Shown: positions 1-7,606, counted from the stretch's first letter. The stretch: DNA of 8,179 nt from CAZDAW01 sp964503685 (GCA_964503685.1 CAZDAW010000126.1:1-8179), one strand, 5' to 3'. Notes: generated by a model from the letters alone, not told the origin. A program made the numbers and translations.

Positions 1-1
1 C

Positions 2-226
2 ACTTCTGATCAGGTAGCCCTCAAGGATCGTCTGGGTGACGAATTCATGACCGCTTACGTAGCCTCTACCGCTACTTCCAAGCCAGAACCAGTCTTTACT
101 GGCGGCCAGGAGATCAAAACCGCATTGCAGACTGAGATTGAAGCAACCTGGTATGGCAAGAAAACCCCTGAAGAGGCATTGAAAACAGCCGCAGAAGAAG
201 CTAAACGTATCCTGGGCGAGAATTAA
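2..226 (+). CDS. C-terminal end of an ABC sugar importer substrate-binding protein (partial)
   Basis: The frame that begins at base 2 is open from the window edge to TAA at 224-226, directly followed by a second in-frame stop TAG. The 74 visible residues include FTGGQEIKTAL, ATWYGKKTPEEAL and a Lys/Ala/Glu-rich final helix ending in ILGEN. This is the usual C-terminal pattern of family 1 extracellular solute-binding proteins (MalE/UgpB type), where the last helices follow a W-x-G-x-x-(S/T)-P-E-E-A-L-like motif. The protein would lie outside the membrane, bind the sugar and deliver it to the permeases encoded next. The N-terminal part, including signal peptide and ligand pocket, lies outside the window, so the sugar cannot be predicted from it. 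The position just ahead of permease genes supports the call. The family is fairly sure; the specificity is unknown. Confidence 0.85.
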   Translation, partial: TSDQVALKDRLGDEFMTAYVASTATSKPEPVFTGGQEIKTALQTEIEATWYGKKTPEEALKTAAEEAKRILGEN

Positions 227-242
227 TAGTTTTTAGTATGAT

Positions 243-273
243 GGCAGGAGCGCAGTTCAAGCTGCCTCCTGCC
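243..273 (+). promoter_or_regulatory. Intercistronic stem-loop between binding-protein and permease genes
   Basis: GGCAGGAG (243-250) and GCAG (252-255) pair with CTGC (262-265) and CTCCTGCC (266-273). This gives 12 base pairs with a single bulged C at 251 and a six-base loop. No run of T follows (the next bases are CCTTAG), so it does not look like a complete intrinsic terminator. In sugar ABC operons such hairpins after the binding-protein gene are known to stabilise the upstream mRNA or reduce read-through, so that the binding protein is made in excess over the permeases. That role is inferred here. Confidence 0.7.
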
Positions 274-297
274 CCTTAGTGAATTGTGAGGTGCAAA

Positions 298-1263
298 ATG
301 AATGTTGAAATGGCTGACCCGCCGATTCAACCCGAGTTCGCCCCACCGGCTGTTAAAAGCAGCCATTGGATTAATTCTAAAGCCCTTTGGGGGATGATAT
401 TCGTTGCTCCGGCGGTGATCTTTCTAATCATCTTTTCCATAATTCCGATCCTTTTCAGTGGCTATATCAGCCTTCATAATTGGGATTTGATAACACCCAT
501 TCCGAAGATGAAATTCGTTGGAATGGAGAATTATCGTTATATCTTTATAAGAGATGAAGTATTTAAAATGGGGTTAAAAAATACTTTCATTTTCACGATT
601 GCCGGCGTTTGTATCAATACGATTTTAGGAATGGGTGGGGCATTATTACTCAATTCGAAAATTCGTTTCCGTACATTTTGGCGCACAATTTTTTTCCTGC
701 CCATCGTAACTGCTCCACTTGCACTAGGGATGATGTGGTATTCCCTATTAAATAAAAATTTTGGCATGGTCAACAACTTATTGGGTTATCTTGGCATACC
801 ACCACAGCCATTTCTGTCAAGCCCTGACACAGCGTTAGCTTGCATCATTGGGATCGCAGTGTATCAATATGTGGGTTACTACATTATCGTCTCTATGGCA
901 GGGTTGCAGGGTATCCCACAAGAATACTATGATGCGGCAGCGGTCGATGGCGCCAATTCATTCCAGTCTTTCTGGCATATCACATTACCGCAAATGCAAC
1001 CGGTTTTATTGTTCCTGATTGTCACAAATACCATTGGCGCTTTGCAGGTGTTTGATATTGTTTTTGCTACGACAACCGGGGTTGCTGCCGAAACTACCGG
1101 AGGGGGGCCAGCCAACAGCACGATGGTAATTGTGCTGCACATGTACAACACAGCATTTAAATTCTTTAAGATGGGCCGTGCATCCGCTATGGCAATGGTT
1201 CTTTTCGTGATCATATTTGTAATCACGATGCTGCAAATGCGCGTACTTCAAAAGCGAGATTGA
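298..1263 (+). CDS. ABC sugar importer permease, MalF/UgpA type (first copy)
   Basis: This 321-residue inner-membrane protein forms half of the translocation channel of a carbohydrate ABC importer. Hydrophobic segments lie near residues 31-56, 95-118, 129-150, 178-200, 235-257 and 297-315, as in six-helix UgpA-type permeases. The cytoplasmic EAA loop, which docks on the ATPase, is at residues 209-231: EYYDAAAVDG, then HITLP. A GGGPANST loop near residue 268 is typical of the family. I chose ATG at 298 over an in-frame GTG at 286 because GAGGTG (288-293) is a good ribosome-binding site for 298 and would overlap the earlier start. The N-terminus is a Pro-rich cytoplasmic tail. It follows the binding-protein gene by 71 bases and ends 6 bases before a paralogue that is about 70% identical. 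The substrate is not readable from the sequence. Confidence 0.95.
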   Translation: MNVEMADPPIQPEFAPPAVKSSHWINSKALWGMIFVAPAVIFLIIFSIIPILFSGYISLHNWDLITPIPKMKFVGMENYRYIFIRDEVFKMGLKNTFIFTIAGVCINTILGMGGALLLNSKIRFRTFWRTIFFLPIVTAPLALGMMWYSLLNKNFGMVNNLLGYLGIPPQPFLSSPDTALACIIGIAVYQYVGYYIIVSMAGLQGIPQEYYDAAAVDGANSFQSFWHITLPQMQPVLLFLIVTNTIGALQVFDIVFATTTGVAAETTGGGPANSTMVIVLHMYNTAFKFFKMGRASAMAMVLFVIIFVITMLQMRVLQKRD

Positions 1264-1269
1264 TATCTT

Positions 1270-2214
1270 ATGATAGTCAACATATCTGGCTTTAAGACTC
1301 AATTTCTCAATAATGCCAGATTGAGATTCAATAATAAAACCCTTTGGACTTTGGTATTTATCGCGCCAACTGTTATATTTCTTATAACATTTTCGATAAT
1401 ACCAATCTTTTTTGGCGGCTGGGTCAGCTTACATAATTGGAATATGGTTACTCCAATTCCTTTGATGGAATGGGTTGGTCTTGATAATTTTAAATATATC
1501 CTAAAACGAGACACTGTATATCTTGCTGCGCTTCGAAACACCTTTATTTTTACGGGTGTTGGCGTCGCTGCTAACACTTTTCTGGGACTAATAGGCGCTT
1601 TACTACTGAACTCTAAAATTTATTTTAAAACCTTATGGCGCACCATTTATTTTCTGCCCATCGTGACTGCGCCATTAGCATTGGGTATGATGTGGTCGTT
1701 TCTATTAAACAAAAATTACGGCCTTGTGAATCGGATACTGAGTATTTTCGGAATTCCGCCCCAGCCTTTTATGGCCAGCCCCGATACTGCATTAGGCACA
1801 ATCATTCTGATCGCTGTTTACCAATCAGTGGGATATTACATTGTCATTTTCCTGGCCGGTCTCCAAAGTATTCCAATGGAATACTATGATGCAGCAGCAG
1901 TCGATGGAGCGAATTCACGACAATCTTTTTGGCATATTACGTTACCCCTTTTACGCCCGGTGATGTTATTTCTGATTGTAACCAATACGATCGGCGCACT
2001 TCAGGTATTCGATATTGTTTTTGCGATGACCGATAATACCAATTGGGGCGGCGGTGGGCCAGCTAACAGTACAGTAACTGTTGTATTGTATGCTTATATG
2101 ACAGCATTTAAATTTTTCAAAATGGGTCGCGCTTCAGCAATGGCGGTTGTCTTGTTTGCAATTATTCTAGTCATGACTTTGCTTCAGTTGAAATTAATCC
2201 AAAAGCGTGACTGA
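1270..2214 (+). CDS. ABC sugar importer permease, MalF/UgpA type (second copy, tandem paralogue)
   Basis: This 314-residue membrane permease has the same six-helix plan as the preceding gene; a hand alignment over about 290 residues gives roughly 70% identity. The EAA loop is at residues 204-226 (EYYDAAAVDG, HITLP) and the GGGGPANST loop begins near residue 260. The most divergent parts are the N-terminal tail, the first external loop and the residues just before GGGPAN, where this copy is two residues shorter. ATG at 1270 is used; no convincing ribosome-binding site precedes it, and it lies 6 bases after the previous stop, so translation is probably coupled. Many silent differences separate the two copies, so the duplication is not recent, and both look intact and constrained. 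It may form an alternative heterodimer with the UgpE-type permease. Confidence 0.95.
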   Translation: MIVNISGFKTQFLNNARLRFNNKTLWTLVFIAPTVIFLITFSIIPIFFGGWVSLHNWNMVTPIPLMEWVGLDNFKYILKRDTVYLAALRNTFIFTGVGVAANTFLGLIGALLLNSKIYFKTLWRTIYFLPIVTAPLALGMMWSFLLNKNYGLVNRILSIFGIPPQPFMASPDTALGTIILIAVYQSVGYYIVIFLAGLQSIPMEYYDAAAVDGANSRQSFWHITLPLLRPVMLFLIVTNTIGALQVFDIVFAMTDNTNWGGGGPANSTVTVVLYAYMTAFKFFKMGRASAMAVVLFAIILVMTLLQLKLIQKRD

Positions 2215-2226
2215 CGGAGGTGAACG

Positions 2227-3075
2227 GTGGTAAAAAGAAAACATTCCTTTCTGTCGATAGTCGGATCTGTTTTAAAATATTTCGTCTTGGTAATGTTAGG
2301 CGCATGGATGCTGCTGCCTTTTTTTTGGATGATTTCCGCCTCTTTAATGACAAGTTCAGAGATCATTGCTAAACCTCCACCCTTATTGCCTTCCATCCCC
2401 CAATGGGGAAACTATATAAAGATCTCACAGGTCATTCCGCTTGGCCGTTCCTATTTAAACAGCCTAATTGTGACGTCATTAACAGTTTTTGGAATTTTAT
2501 TCACAAGCTCGATAACGGGTTTTGCTTTTGCTAAATATAAATTTCCGGGGCGTGATGTGCTTTTTACCCTCATCCTCTCAACGATGATGATCCCGTTTTT
2601 TGTTATCCTGATCCCGGTCTTTTATATCGTAAAACAATTGGGGTGGATTAATAATCTTATGGGACTTGTTTTGCCCAATATCGTCAACGCCTATGGTATT
2701 TTTATGATGCGTCAGTTCATGATGGGGATTCCTGATGAGTTTTTAGATGCTGCAAGAATTGATGGCGCTTCCGAGTTTCGTATATATTGGCAGATTGTTT
2801 TACCCTTGACAGGCCCGGCGCTTGTCACATTGGGCGTATTTAATATGGTAAGTGTATGGAATGCATTCTTGTGGCCTATGTTGGTTCTGCAAACCACAGA
2901 CCTTTACACGATTCCATTAGCGCTTAACAGCCTGCGTACTTATGGTATGGAAGCCCAGGTTTTAAACCTTCAAATGGCAGGTACCTTCTTGGGGACGATA
3001 CCTGCGCTGATTGTATTTGTATTCTTGCAACGCTATTTCACTAAAGGCATTGTTCTCAGTGGATTGAAAGGTTAG
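2227..3075 (+). CDS. ABC sugar importer permease, MalG/UgpE type
   Basis: This 282-residue inner-membrane protein is the second type of channel subunit in carbohydrate ABC importers, which normally pairs with one UgpA-type subunit. Hydrophobic helices lie near residues 17-38, 78-102, 112-135, 143-163, 196-218 and 251-269. The EAA loop is at 171-193 (EFLDAARIDG, IVLP). The C-terminus, QRYFTKGIVLSGLKG, is the hallmark ending of MalG/UgpE proteins. The start is GTG at 2227, supported by a very strong GGAGGTGA (2216-2223) six bases from the GGAGG core. It begins 12 bases after the second UgpA-type gene and ends 7 bases before the lipoprotein gene. No ATPase gene is present in the window, so the transporter probably uses a shared MsmK/UgpC-like ATPase encoded elsewhere. 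Confidence 0.95.
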   Translation: MVKRKHSFLSIVGSVLKYFVLVMLGAWMLLPFFWMISASLMTSSEIIAKPPPLLPSIPQWGNYIKISQVIPLGRSYLNSLIVTSLTVFGILFTSSITGFAFAKYKFPGRDVLFTLILSTMMIPFFVILIPVFYIVKQLGWINNLMGLVLPNIVNAYGIFMMRQFMMGIPDEFLDAARIDGASEFRIYWQIVLPLTGPALVTLGVFNMVSVWNAFLWPMLVLQTTDLYTIPLALNSLRTYGMEAQVLNLQMAGTFLGTIPALIVFVFLQRYFTKGIVLSGLKG

Positions 3076-3082
3076 GTGCGGT

Positions 3083-4315
3083 ATGAAAAATTCATATCTT
3101 CTGGTTCTGACATTAATTGTTTTTTTGTTCACCGGATGCGGCAATGTCACTGCGCCATCCACTACCGTTTCTATTGCACCTACCGATACGCCAGTTCCGA
3201 CAGTTATTCCAACGAATACCCCTGTTTTGCTTCAACCCGGTCAAGAATCAATCCAGGATGTGATGTTAGACGGTGCAGTTAATTTAAGCGGCAAATGGCG
3301 CATGTCAAAAGTTGAGATATTCAAAGCAGATATGACGCAGCCTGAATTTGATGATAGCCATTGGGCCGAAGTAGATATGCCCGCTTCGTGGGATAAACAG
3401 GGTATGGCGGATCTGGTTGGGAGTGGTACTATCGTTCTCTATCGCCGGAAAATACAGGTACCTGAGAATTGGCGAGATAAACCAGTTGGGATTGCTGCCT
3501 GGTTTAATCCTTATGGTTCTCAAGTGTATGTAAATGGTCAACGAATAGATTCGCTGCGCAAGGGATTTGGCCCTTATGCAGAAATTTCATCCTTTGTGCA
3601 GTTTGGAAAAGAAAACACGATTGCAGTTAGCACACAATACGATGGCTATCTTGAGCTTGCCGAATCTGGCCCAGCGCGAATTGGTTTGATCGGGGAGCGG
3701 GCAGTGACAAAAGTAGTTCATGAAGAAGTGAGCATTAATATTCCAACCGGTAAGGCAGATTCGGTACTCATTCGCCCTGCTGAAAAGAAAGGATTACCGG
3801 CTTTGTTGCTTCTGGCTACCGGCTCGCATGGGATGGCTGAGGTGACTTCATGGCTGGACATTGCAGATGATCTGGCACGCCAGGGTTATGCTTCACTCGC
3901 TGTAGGACTGCCACAATTGAAGCCCGAAGGTATAACAGCCAGCCTGAAATACCTGCGAGGACTGGATTTTGTTGACCCCAAGAAACTAATCGTCTATGCC
4001 GTCGATCAATTCTCAGAGCCAGCCGTCCAGGCTGTTATCGCTGATTCCGAAGTGGCTGGTCTTATCATCCTGTCCAGTCCACAGGTCATTGATGAAATTT
4101 CCCAATTAAGCGGGCGTCCGGTGTTGCTTTTAGCGAGTCGGGGTGATCGACAGGGTATGATCCTCGAACAGACACAGACAATGGCAAAAGCGATTGGACA
4201 AAGCGCCCAGGTGGTTACTCTTCCTGGCGAGGGTCATGGTACGTTCATTTTCACTAACACCTGGAATGCTCTACGCAGCGCCACTTTGGAATGGATAAAA
4301 ACTATTCAGTCATGA
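3083..4315 (+). CDS. Lipoprotein with GH2-like jelly-roll domain and degenerate alpha/beta-hydrolase domain
   Basis: This 410-residue protein starts with a lipoprotein signal (MKNSYLLVLT, hydrophobic core, FTGC with the lipidated Cys at 19). A Pro/Thr-rich tether follows at about 21-50. Residues about 62-205 resemble the galactose-binding jelly-roll found at the N-terminus of GH2 enzymes: LSGKWR, FDDSHWAEVDMPASW, YRRKIQVP, VYVNGQRI. Residues about 215-410 fit a dienelactone-hydrolase-like alpha/beta-hydrolase fold, with SHG (248-250), a GD at 354-355 and GEGHG (382-386) in the places of the oxyanion turn, catalytic acid and histidine. The nucleophile elbow, normally GxSxG, reads AVDQFS (306-311), so Asp308 occupies or lies next to the nucleophile position. 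It may be inactive, or use Asp. It would sit on the outer membrane face, binding or trimming the imported glycan. AGGTG (3074-3078) precedes ATG at 3083 and overlaps the upstream stop. Confidence 0.75.
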   Translation: MKNSYLLVLTLIVFLFTGCGNVTAPSTTVSIAPTDTPVPTVIPTNTPVLLQPGQESIQDVMLDGAVNLSGKWRMSKVEIFKADMTQPEFDDSHWAEVDMPASWDKQGMADLVGSGTIVLYRRKIQVPENWRDKPVGIAAWFNPYGSQVYVNGQRIDSLRKGFGPYAEISSFVQFGKENTIAVSTQYDGYLELAESGPARIGLIGERAVTKVVHEEVSINIPTGKADSVLIRPAEKKGLPALLLLATGSHGMAEVTSWLDIADDLARQGYASLAVGLPQLKPEGITASLKYLRGLDFVDPKKLIVYAVDQFSEPAVQAVIADSEVAGLIILSSPQVIDEISQLSGRPVLLLASRGDRQGMILEQTQTMAKAIGQSAQVVTLPGEGHGTFIFTNTWNALRSATLEWIKTIQS

Positions 4316-4368
4316 CACCACAATAACCAGAAGAAGCAGAAACGACGATATAGGAGAAATTAATAATA

Positions 4369-6585
4369 ATGGAAAGTGAGCCATTTTTACCTTTTGCCGT
4401 CTGGTACACTGGCGGAAATACCCGGGCGACCATGGTGCGCCCCCCAACTCCAGAATCACCACAGACCTGGAAAAGGGATGTGGAAAATATCAAACGCTGT
4501 GGATTCAATACGATTAAGTGTTGGGTAGATTGGGCTACAGCTGAACCGCGCCCCGGCGAATATCACTTCGAAGCGCTCGATTTATTGATGAGTCTGACGG
4601 AAAAAGAGGATCTTAAAGTTGTCATTCAAATTTATATGGATTCGGCTCCCGATTGGCTTGTGAAGTATTACCCTGACTGTCGTTACATCTCAGCGGAAGG
4701 CGTCCCGATTGATTCTCAGGGCGCGCCGGGTTACTGTTATGACAATCCTGGTGTTCACGATGCGGCAACGCGTTTCATGGCGACGCTGGCCGGCCATGTG
4801 GCAGAACGCCCAAATATGCACGGTTGGGATTTGTGGAGCGAACCCCATATTGTCCAATGGGGTTACTTTGATTTTCTGACCCAGCCTTCTGTGTTCTGCT
4901 ATTGTCATCATACAGTGCAGCGCTTCCGCGACTGGTTGAAGAAGAAGTACGGCAGTTTGGAAAAACTCAATTATGCCTGGTACCGCCAGTTTTCAAGCTG
5001 GGATGTTGTGCCAGCGCCCAAGTTCATTTCTTTGATGACATATACTGAGTATATCGATTGGATTAACTTCATTCAGGATAAACTCGCCGAAGATCTGGCC
5101 TGGAGGCAAAGCGTAATCCGCAGCGTCGATCGCCATGTTACCTCCAGCCACGCTGCTATCCCCAGCGTCTTAAGTTTGCCGATGGAAGAGCAAGGTTCAC
5201 CAGATGACTGGAAAATGGCCCGCTCTGTAGAGATTTGGGGAACGTCTCTTTATCCCAAACATGTTGGCGCAAAGGAAAGCAATCAGCCTTTCTTTCGCGC
5301 CGCAATGCTCACCGGAGCCAGATCGGCCTACGATTCGGTCGGAGCTGGCTACTGGTTGGGCGAGTTACAGGCTGGACATGGTTATGTCGGTATGTTTGCC
5401 TCGCATATGACCGAAAATGATGCTCGTATGTACGCTCTGCAACCGCTGGCGCACGGCGCAAAAGGTCTGTTCTTCTATGCCTGGTATCCCATGAGTTGCG
5501 GCTATGAATCGGCGGGTTTCGGCATGACGAATCTGGATGGTTCTCCCAGCGACCGCGCCCTGGCTGCTGGCGAAATTTTCAAAGCCTTGAGCAAAGACAA
5601 CGATTTGTTATATCGCGGTAAAACCAGCAAGGCAGACATTGCAATCTGTTGGAATATCCAGGCAAATATTATGTGGCAATGCATGCGCGAACCCTGGCAC
5701 TATATTCCCAGCCGCAGCTATATCGGCGCCTATAAGGCGGCGTATGAGGCACGTCTTCCCGCCGATTATATCCATACAGAACAGATCAGTGTTGGTAAAT
5801 TGAAAGATTACAAAGTACTGTACCTGCCATTTGCGTTTGCGCTCCCCAAGGCTTCGGCAGCGCAAATCGAACCCTTCGTTCGCAATGGCGGCGTTGTTCT
5901 GGCTGAGGCGCGAACATCCTGGAATGATGAAACGGGGTATGTGGGCGAGGCGATCCCTGGCTTTGGTTTGCAAAATGTCTTCGGATGCCGTGAAAAAGGC
6001 GCTCAGGGTGTAGATGAAGATACGCCGGTGAAAATTCGGATCATTAGGGATCACCCTGCTCTTGCGCTGCTTAAAAAGGATGATATTGTTCTGGGAGCGC
6101 GTTTCCGCGAGGCCCTGGAATTGCTTTCACCGGAGGCCGAAGTGGTTGGTGTATTTGAGGATGGCCAACCGGCTATTACAGTGCAGAAATATGGCGAGGG
6201 TTGGGCAGTGTTCGTTGGAACAATGCTCAGCTTGAGTTATTATCGTTTTGGAGATCAGAATGCAGGCAAATTGTTAAAGAGCATGATGGCGTTAGCGGGA
6301 CTAAAACAACCCGTTACAATTAATGGGATTGACTACAAATTAGATGTAGAACCTCGTATTCTTCAAGGAAAGGATAAAGATAATAATACGTTTTACTTTT
6401 TCTTTGCTTTCAACCATACTGATCAAAACCTGGATCCTGAATTTGGTATTGATATTCCCCAAAGAGACTATAACCTTACCGATGAATTGACAGGTAAAAT
6501 TATATCTTACAGATGGAAAGAGAATCGATTGATATTGAACAAAAACCTAAAGCCCGGTGAAATCTGGGTGGTCAAGATTATTTAG
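4369..6585 (+). CDS. GH42-type beta-galactosidase-like glycoside hydrolase
   Basis: This 738-residue protein has no signal peptide or membrane segment, so it should work in the cytoplasm on imported oligosaccharides. The order of parts fits GH42: a TIM barrel (about 8-400), a flavodoxin-like trimerisation domain (about 420-630; YKVLYLPFAFAL, FVRNGGVVLAEAR) and a short C-terminal beta domain (about 645-738). The likely acid/base is Glu158 in WDLWSEPH and the likely nucleophile is Glu332 in GELQAG. Clan GH-A enzymes usually have Asn before the acid/base; here it is Ser157. Cys123, Cys177 and Cys179 match three of the four Cys of the GH42 zinc site known from Thermus; the fourth appears to be Thr182, with His180/181 nearby. 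AGGAG (4352-4356) precedes ATG by 12 bases, a rather long spacer. Expected substrates are beta-galactosides, but the altered site leaves other beta-glycosides possible. Confidence 0.82.
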   Translation: MESEPFLPFAVWYTGGNTRATMVRPPTPESPQTWKRDVENIKRCGFNTIKCWVDWATAEPRPGEYHFEALDLLMSLTEKEDLKVVIQIYMDSAPDWLVKYYPDCRYISAEGVPIDSQGAPGYCYDNPGVHDAATRFMATLAGHVAERPNMHGWDLWSEPHIVQWGYFDFLTQPSVFCYCHHTVQRFRDWLKKKYGSLEKLNYAWYRQFSSWDVVPAPKFISLMTYTEYIDWINFIQDKLAEDLAWRQSVIRSVDRHVTSSHAAIPSVLSLPMEEQGSPDDWKMARSVEIWGTSLYPKHVGAKESNQPFFRAAMLTGARSAYDSVGAGYWLGELQAGHGYVGMFASHMTENDARMYALQPLAHGAKGLFFYAWYPMSCGYESAGFGMTNLDGSPSDRALAAGEIFKALSKDNDLLYRGKTSKADIAICWNIQANIMWQCMREPWHYIPSRSYIGAYKAAYEARLPADYIHTEQISVGKLKDYKVLYLPFAFALPKASAAQIEPFVRNGGVVLAEARTSWNDETGYVGEAIPGFGLQNVFGCREKGAQGVDEDTPVKIRIIRDHPALALLKKDDIVLGARFREALELLSPEAEVVGVFEDGQPAITVQKYGEGWAVFVGTMLSLSYYRFGDQNAGKLLKSMMALAGLKQPVTINGIDYKLDVEPRILQGKDKDNNTFYFFFAFNHTDQNLDPEFGIDIPQRDYNLTDELTGKIISYRWKENRLILNKNLKPGEIWVVKII

Positions 6586-6620
6586 AATTAGAAAATATTT
6601 TATGGTACAAGGAGAACTTT

Positions 6621-7382
6621 ATGTCGGCAAAAACTTATCTTAATGAAGCAGCAAAATTGGTAGAAAAAATTAATGCAACACAAGTGGAGAATATTGAAAA
6701 AGCTGCAAAAGTATTTGCATCGTCTATTCTTGCCGGGCGAGCTGTGCATGTTTTTGGCTCCGGCCATTCGGTTATACCAGTGCTGGATATTTTTCCGCGT
6801 TATGGAGCTTATGTCGGATTTCATCCGATTATGGATCCACGCCTGATGTGGTTTAATATTGTAGGCCCTGGTGGTGCGCGGGAATTATTGTGGCTTGAAC
6901 GTGAGCCTGGTTATATTAAAAACGTGCTTCTTTCTCATAACCTTGATCAACGCGATTCTCTGTTGGTCTTTTCACATGGCGGGTTGAATGCAGCCGGCGT
7001 TGAAATAGCGCAAGAAGCAAAGAAGTCGGGAGTTACTGTTGTTGCTATAACTAATGTGCAGAATCGAAAAGTAAACAAGCCCACGCATGCTACTGGGAAA
7101 AGTCTACACGATATTGCTGATATCGTGATTGATAATTGCTCACCAGTGGAAGATGCTATTGTTTCGATTGACGGTGTGAAAGGCAAGGTGGCTGCGACTT
7201 CGACCCTGACCAGTGTGGTCATTGCCATGTCATTATTAGCGGAAACTGCTGCTGAAATGTCTCGCCGTGGCGCGCCACCCGACCGCGTCTTTGTTTCTCC
7301 CAATGTCACTGAAGTGCCGAAATCGAATAACGAACAAGTTTTTGTTGATTACGAAAAGTTTGAGCGTGGTCTTTATAAATGA
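6621..7382 (+). CDS. SIS-domain sugar isomerase-like protein
   Basis: This 253-residue cytoplasmic protein carries a SIS (sugar isomerase) fold, which binds phosphosugars. An N-terminal helical stretch (about 1-38) precedes the first strand and phosphate-binding turn VHVFGSGHS (42-50). A second strand and turn, LLVFSHGGLNAAG (114-126), falls where many SIS proteins have S-x-S-G. VVAITN (140-145) is the next core strand, and a helix with AATSTLTSVVIAM (191-203) follows a predicted ligand-contact region. It resembles the family annotated as sugar isomerase domain-containing protein (SIS_2 type), often found beside sugar ABC importers, whose reaction is mostly unproven. AAGGAG (6609-6614) lies six bases before ATG 6621, a strong start. 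It is the last gene of the operon, 35 bases after the glycosidase. It could isomerise a sugar phosphate or cleave an amino-sugar derivative. Confidence 0.85.
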   Translation: MSAKTYLNEAAKLVEKINATQVENIEKAAKVFASSILAGRAVHVFGSGHSVIPVLDIFPRYGAYVGFHPIMDPRLMWFNIVGPGGARELLWLEREPGYIKNVLLSHNLDQRDSLLVFSHGGLNAAGVEIAQEAKKSGVTVVAITNVQNRKVNKPTHATGKSLHDIADIVIDNCSPVEDAIVSIDGVKGKVAATSTLTSVVIAMSLLAETAAEMSRRGAPPDRVFVSPNVTEVPKSNNEQVFVDYEKFERGLYK

Positions 7383-7606
7383 TGAGGGCGTGAATCATCT
7401 TGCGGCGCAGGTCAATTCGGTACTCTGAATCACCTTACTGCTATCGCAGTCAGCAGCGGTGAGCATCTCCATTAAACCTTTCATGTGAAAGACAATCGTC
7501 TGAACGGGCAGATGGATCGATGATTAACGCCTATACCTGATCTCGATTAATTCAATAAAGTAAAGAGAATTTTCTTTAGTCTCTCAGCTTATCAATCGTA
7601 TTGTTA
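7383..7606. other. Gene-free stretch after the operon
   Basis: No credible coding region, RNA gene or classical terminator was found here. Small symmetric motifs are present: ACTGC-TATC-GCAGT at 7437-7450, a 14-base palindrome CTTTCATGTGAAAG at 7478-7491, and TAAAGA/TCTTTA at 7561-7578. None is followed by a convincing T-tract in the operon direction. The operon transcript probably ends in this region or at the following large hairpin. Confidence 0.5.

Noticed and set aside
286..297. GTG at 286 as start of the first permease
   Set aside because: The GTG overlaps the ribosome-binding site GAGGTG that fits ATG 298, and it has no site of its own.
3076..3282. A 68-codon + strand reading frame overlapping the lipoprotein start
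   Set aside because: It is out of frame with the lipoprotein gene, whose signal peptide and lipobox are convincing.
5608..6054. A 148-codon - strand reading frame inside the glycosidase gene
   Set aside because: It lies wholly opposite a well-supported gene, shows no family features and has no clear ribosome-binding site.
7437..7450. ACTGC-TATC-GCAGT hairpin as operon terminator
   Set aside because: The stem is only five pairs and no T-tract follows it.
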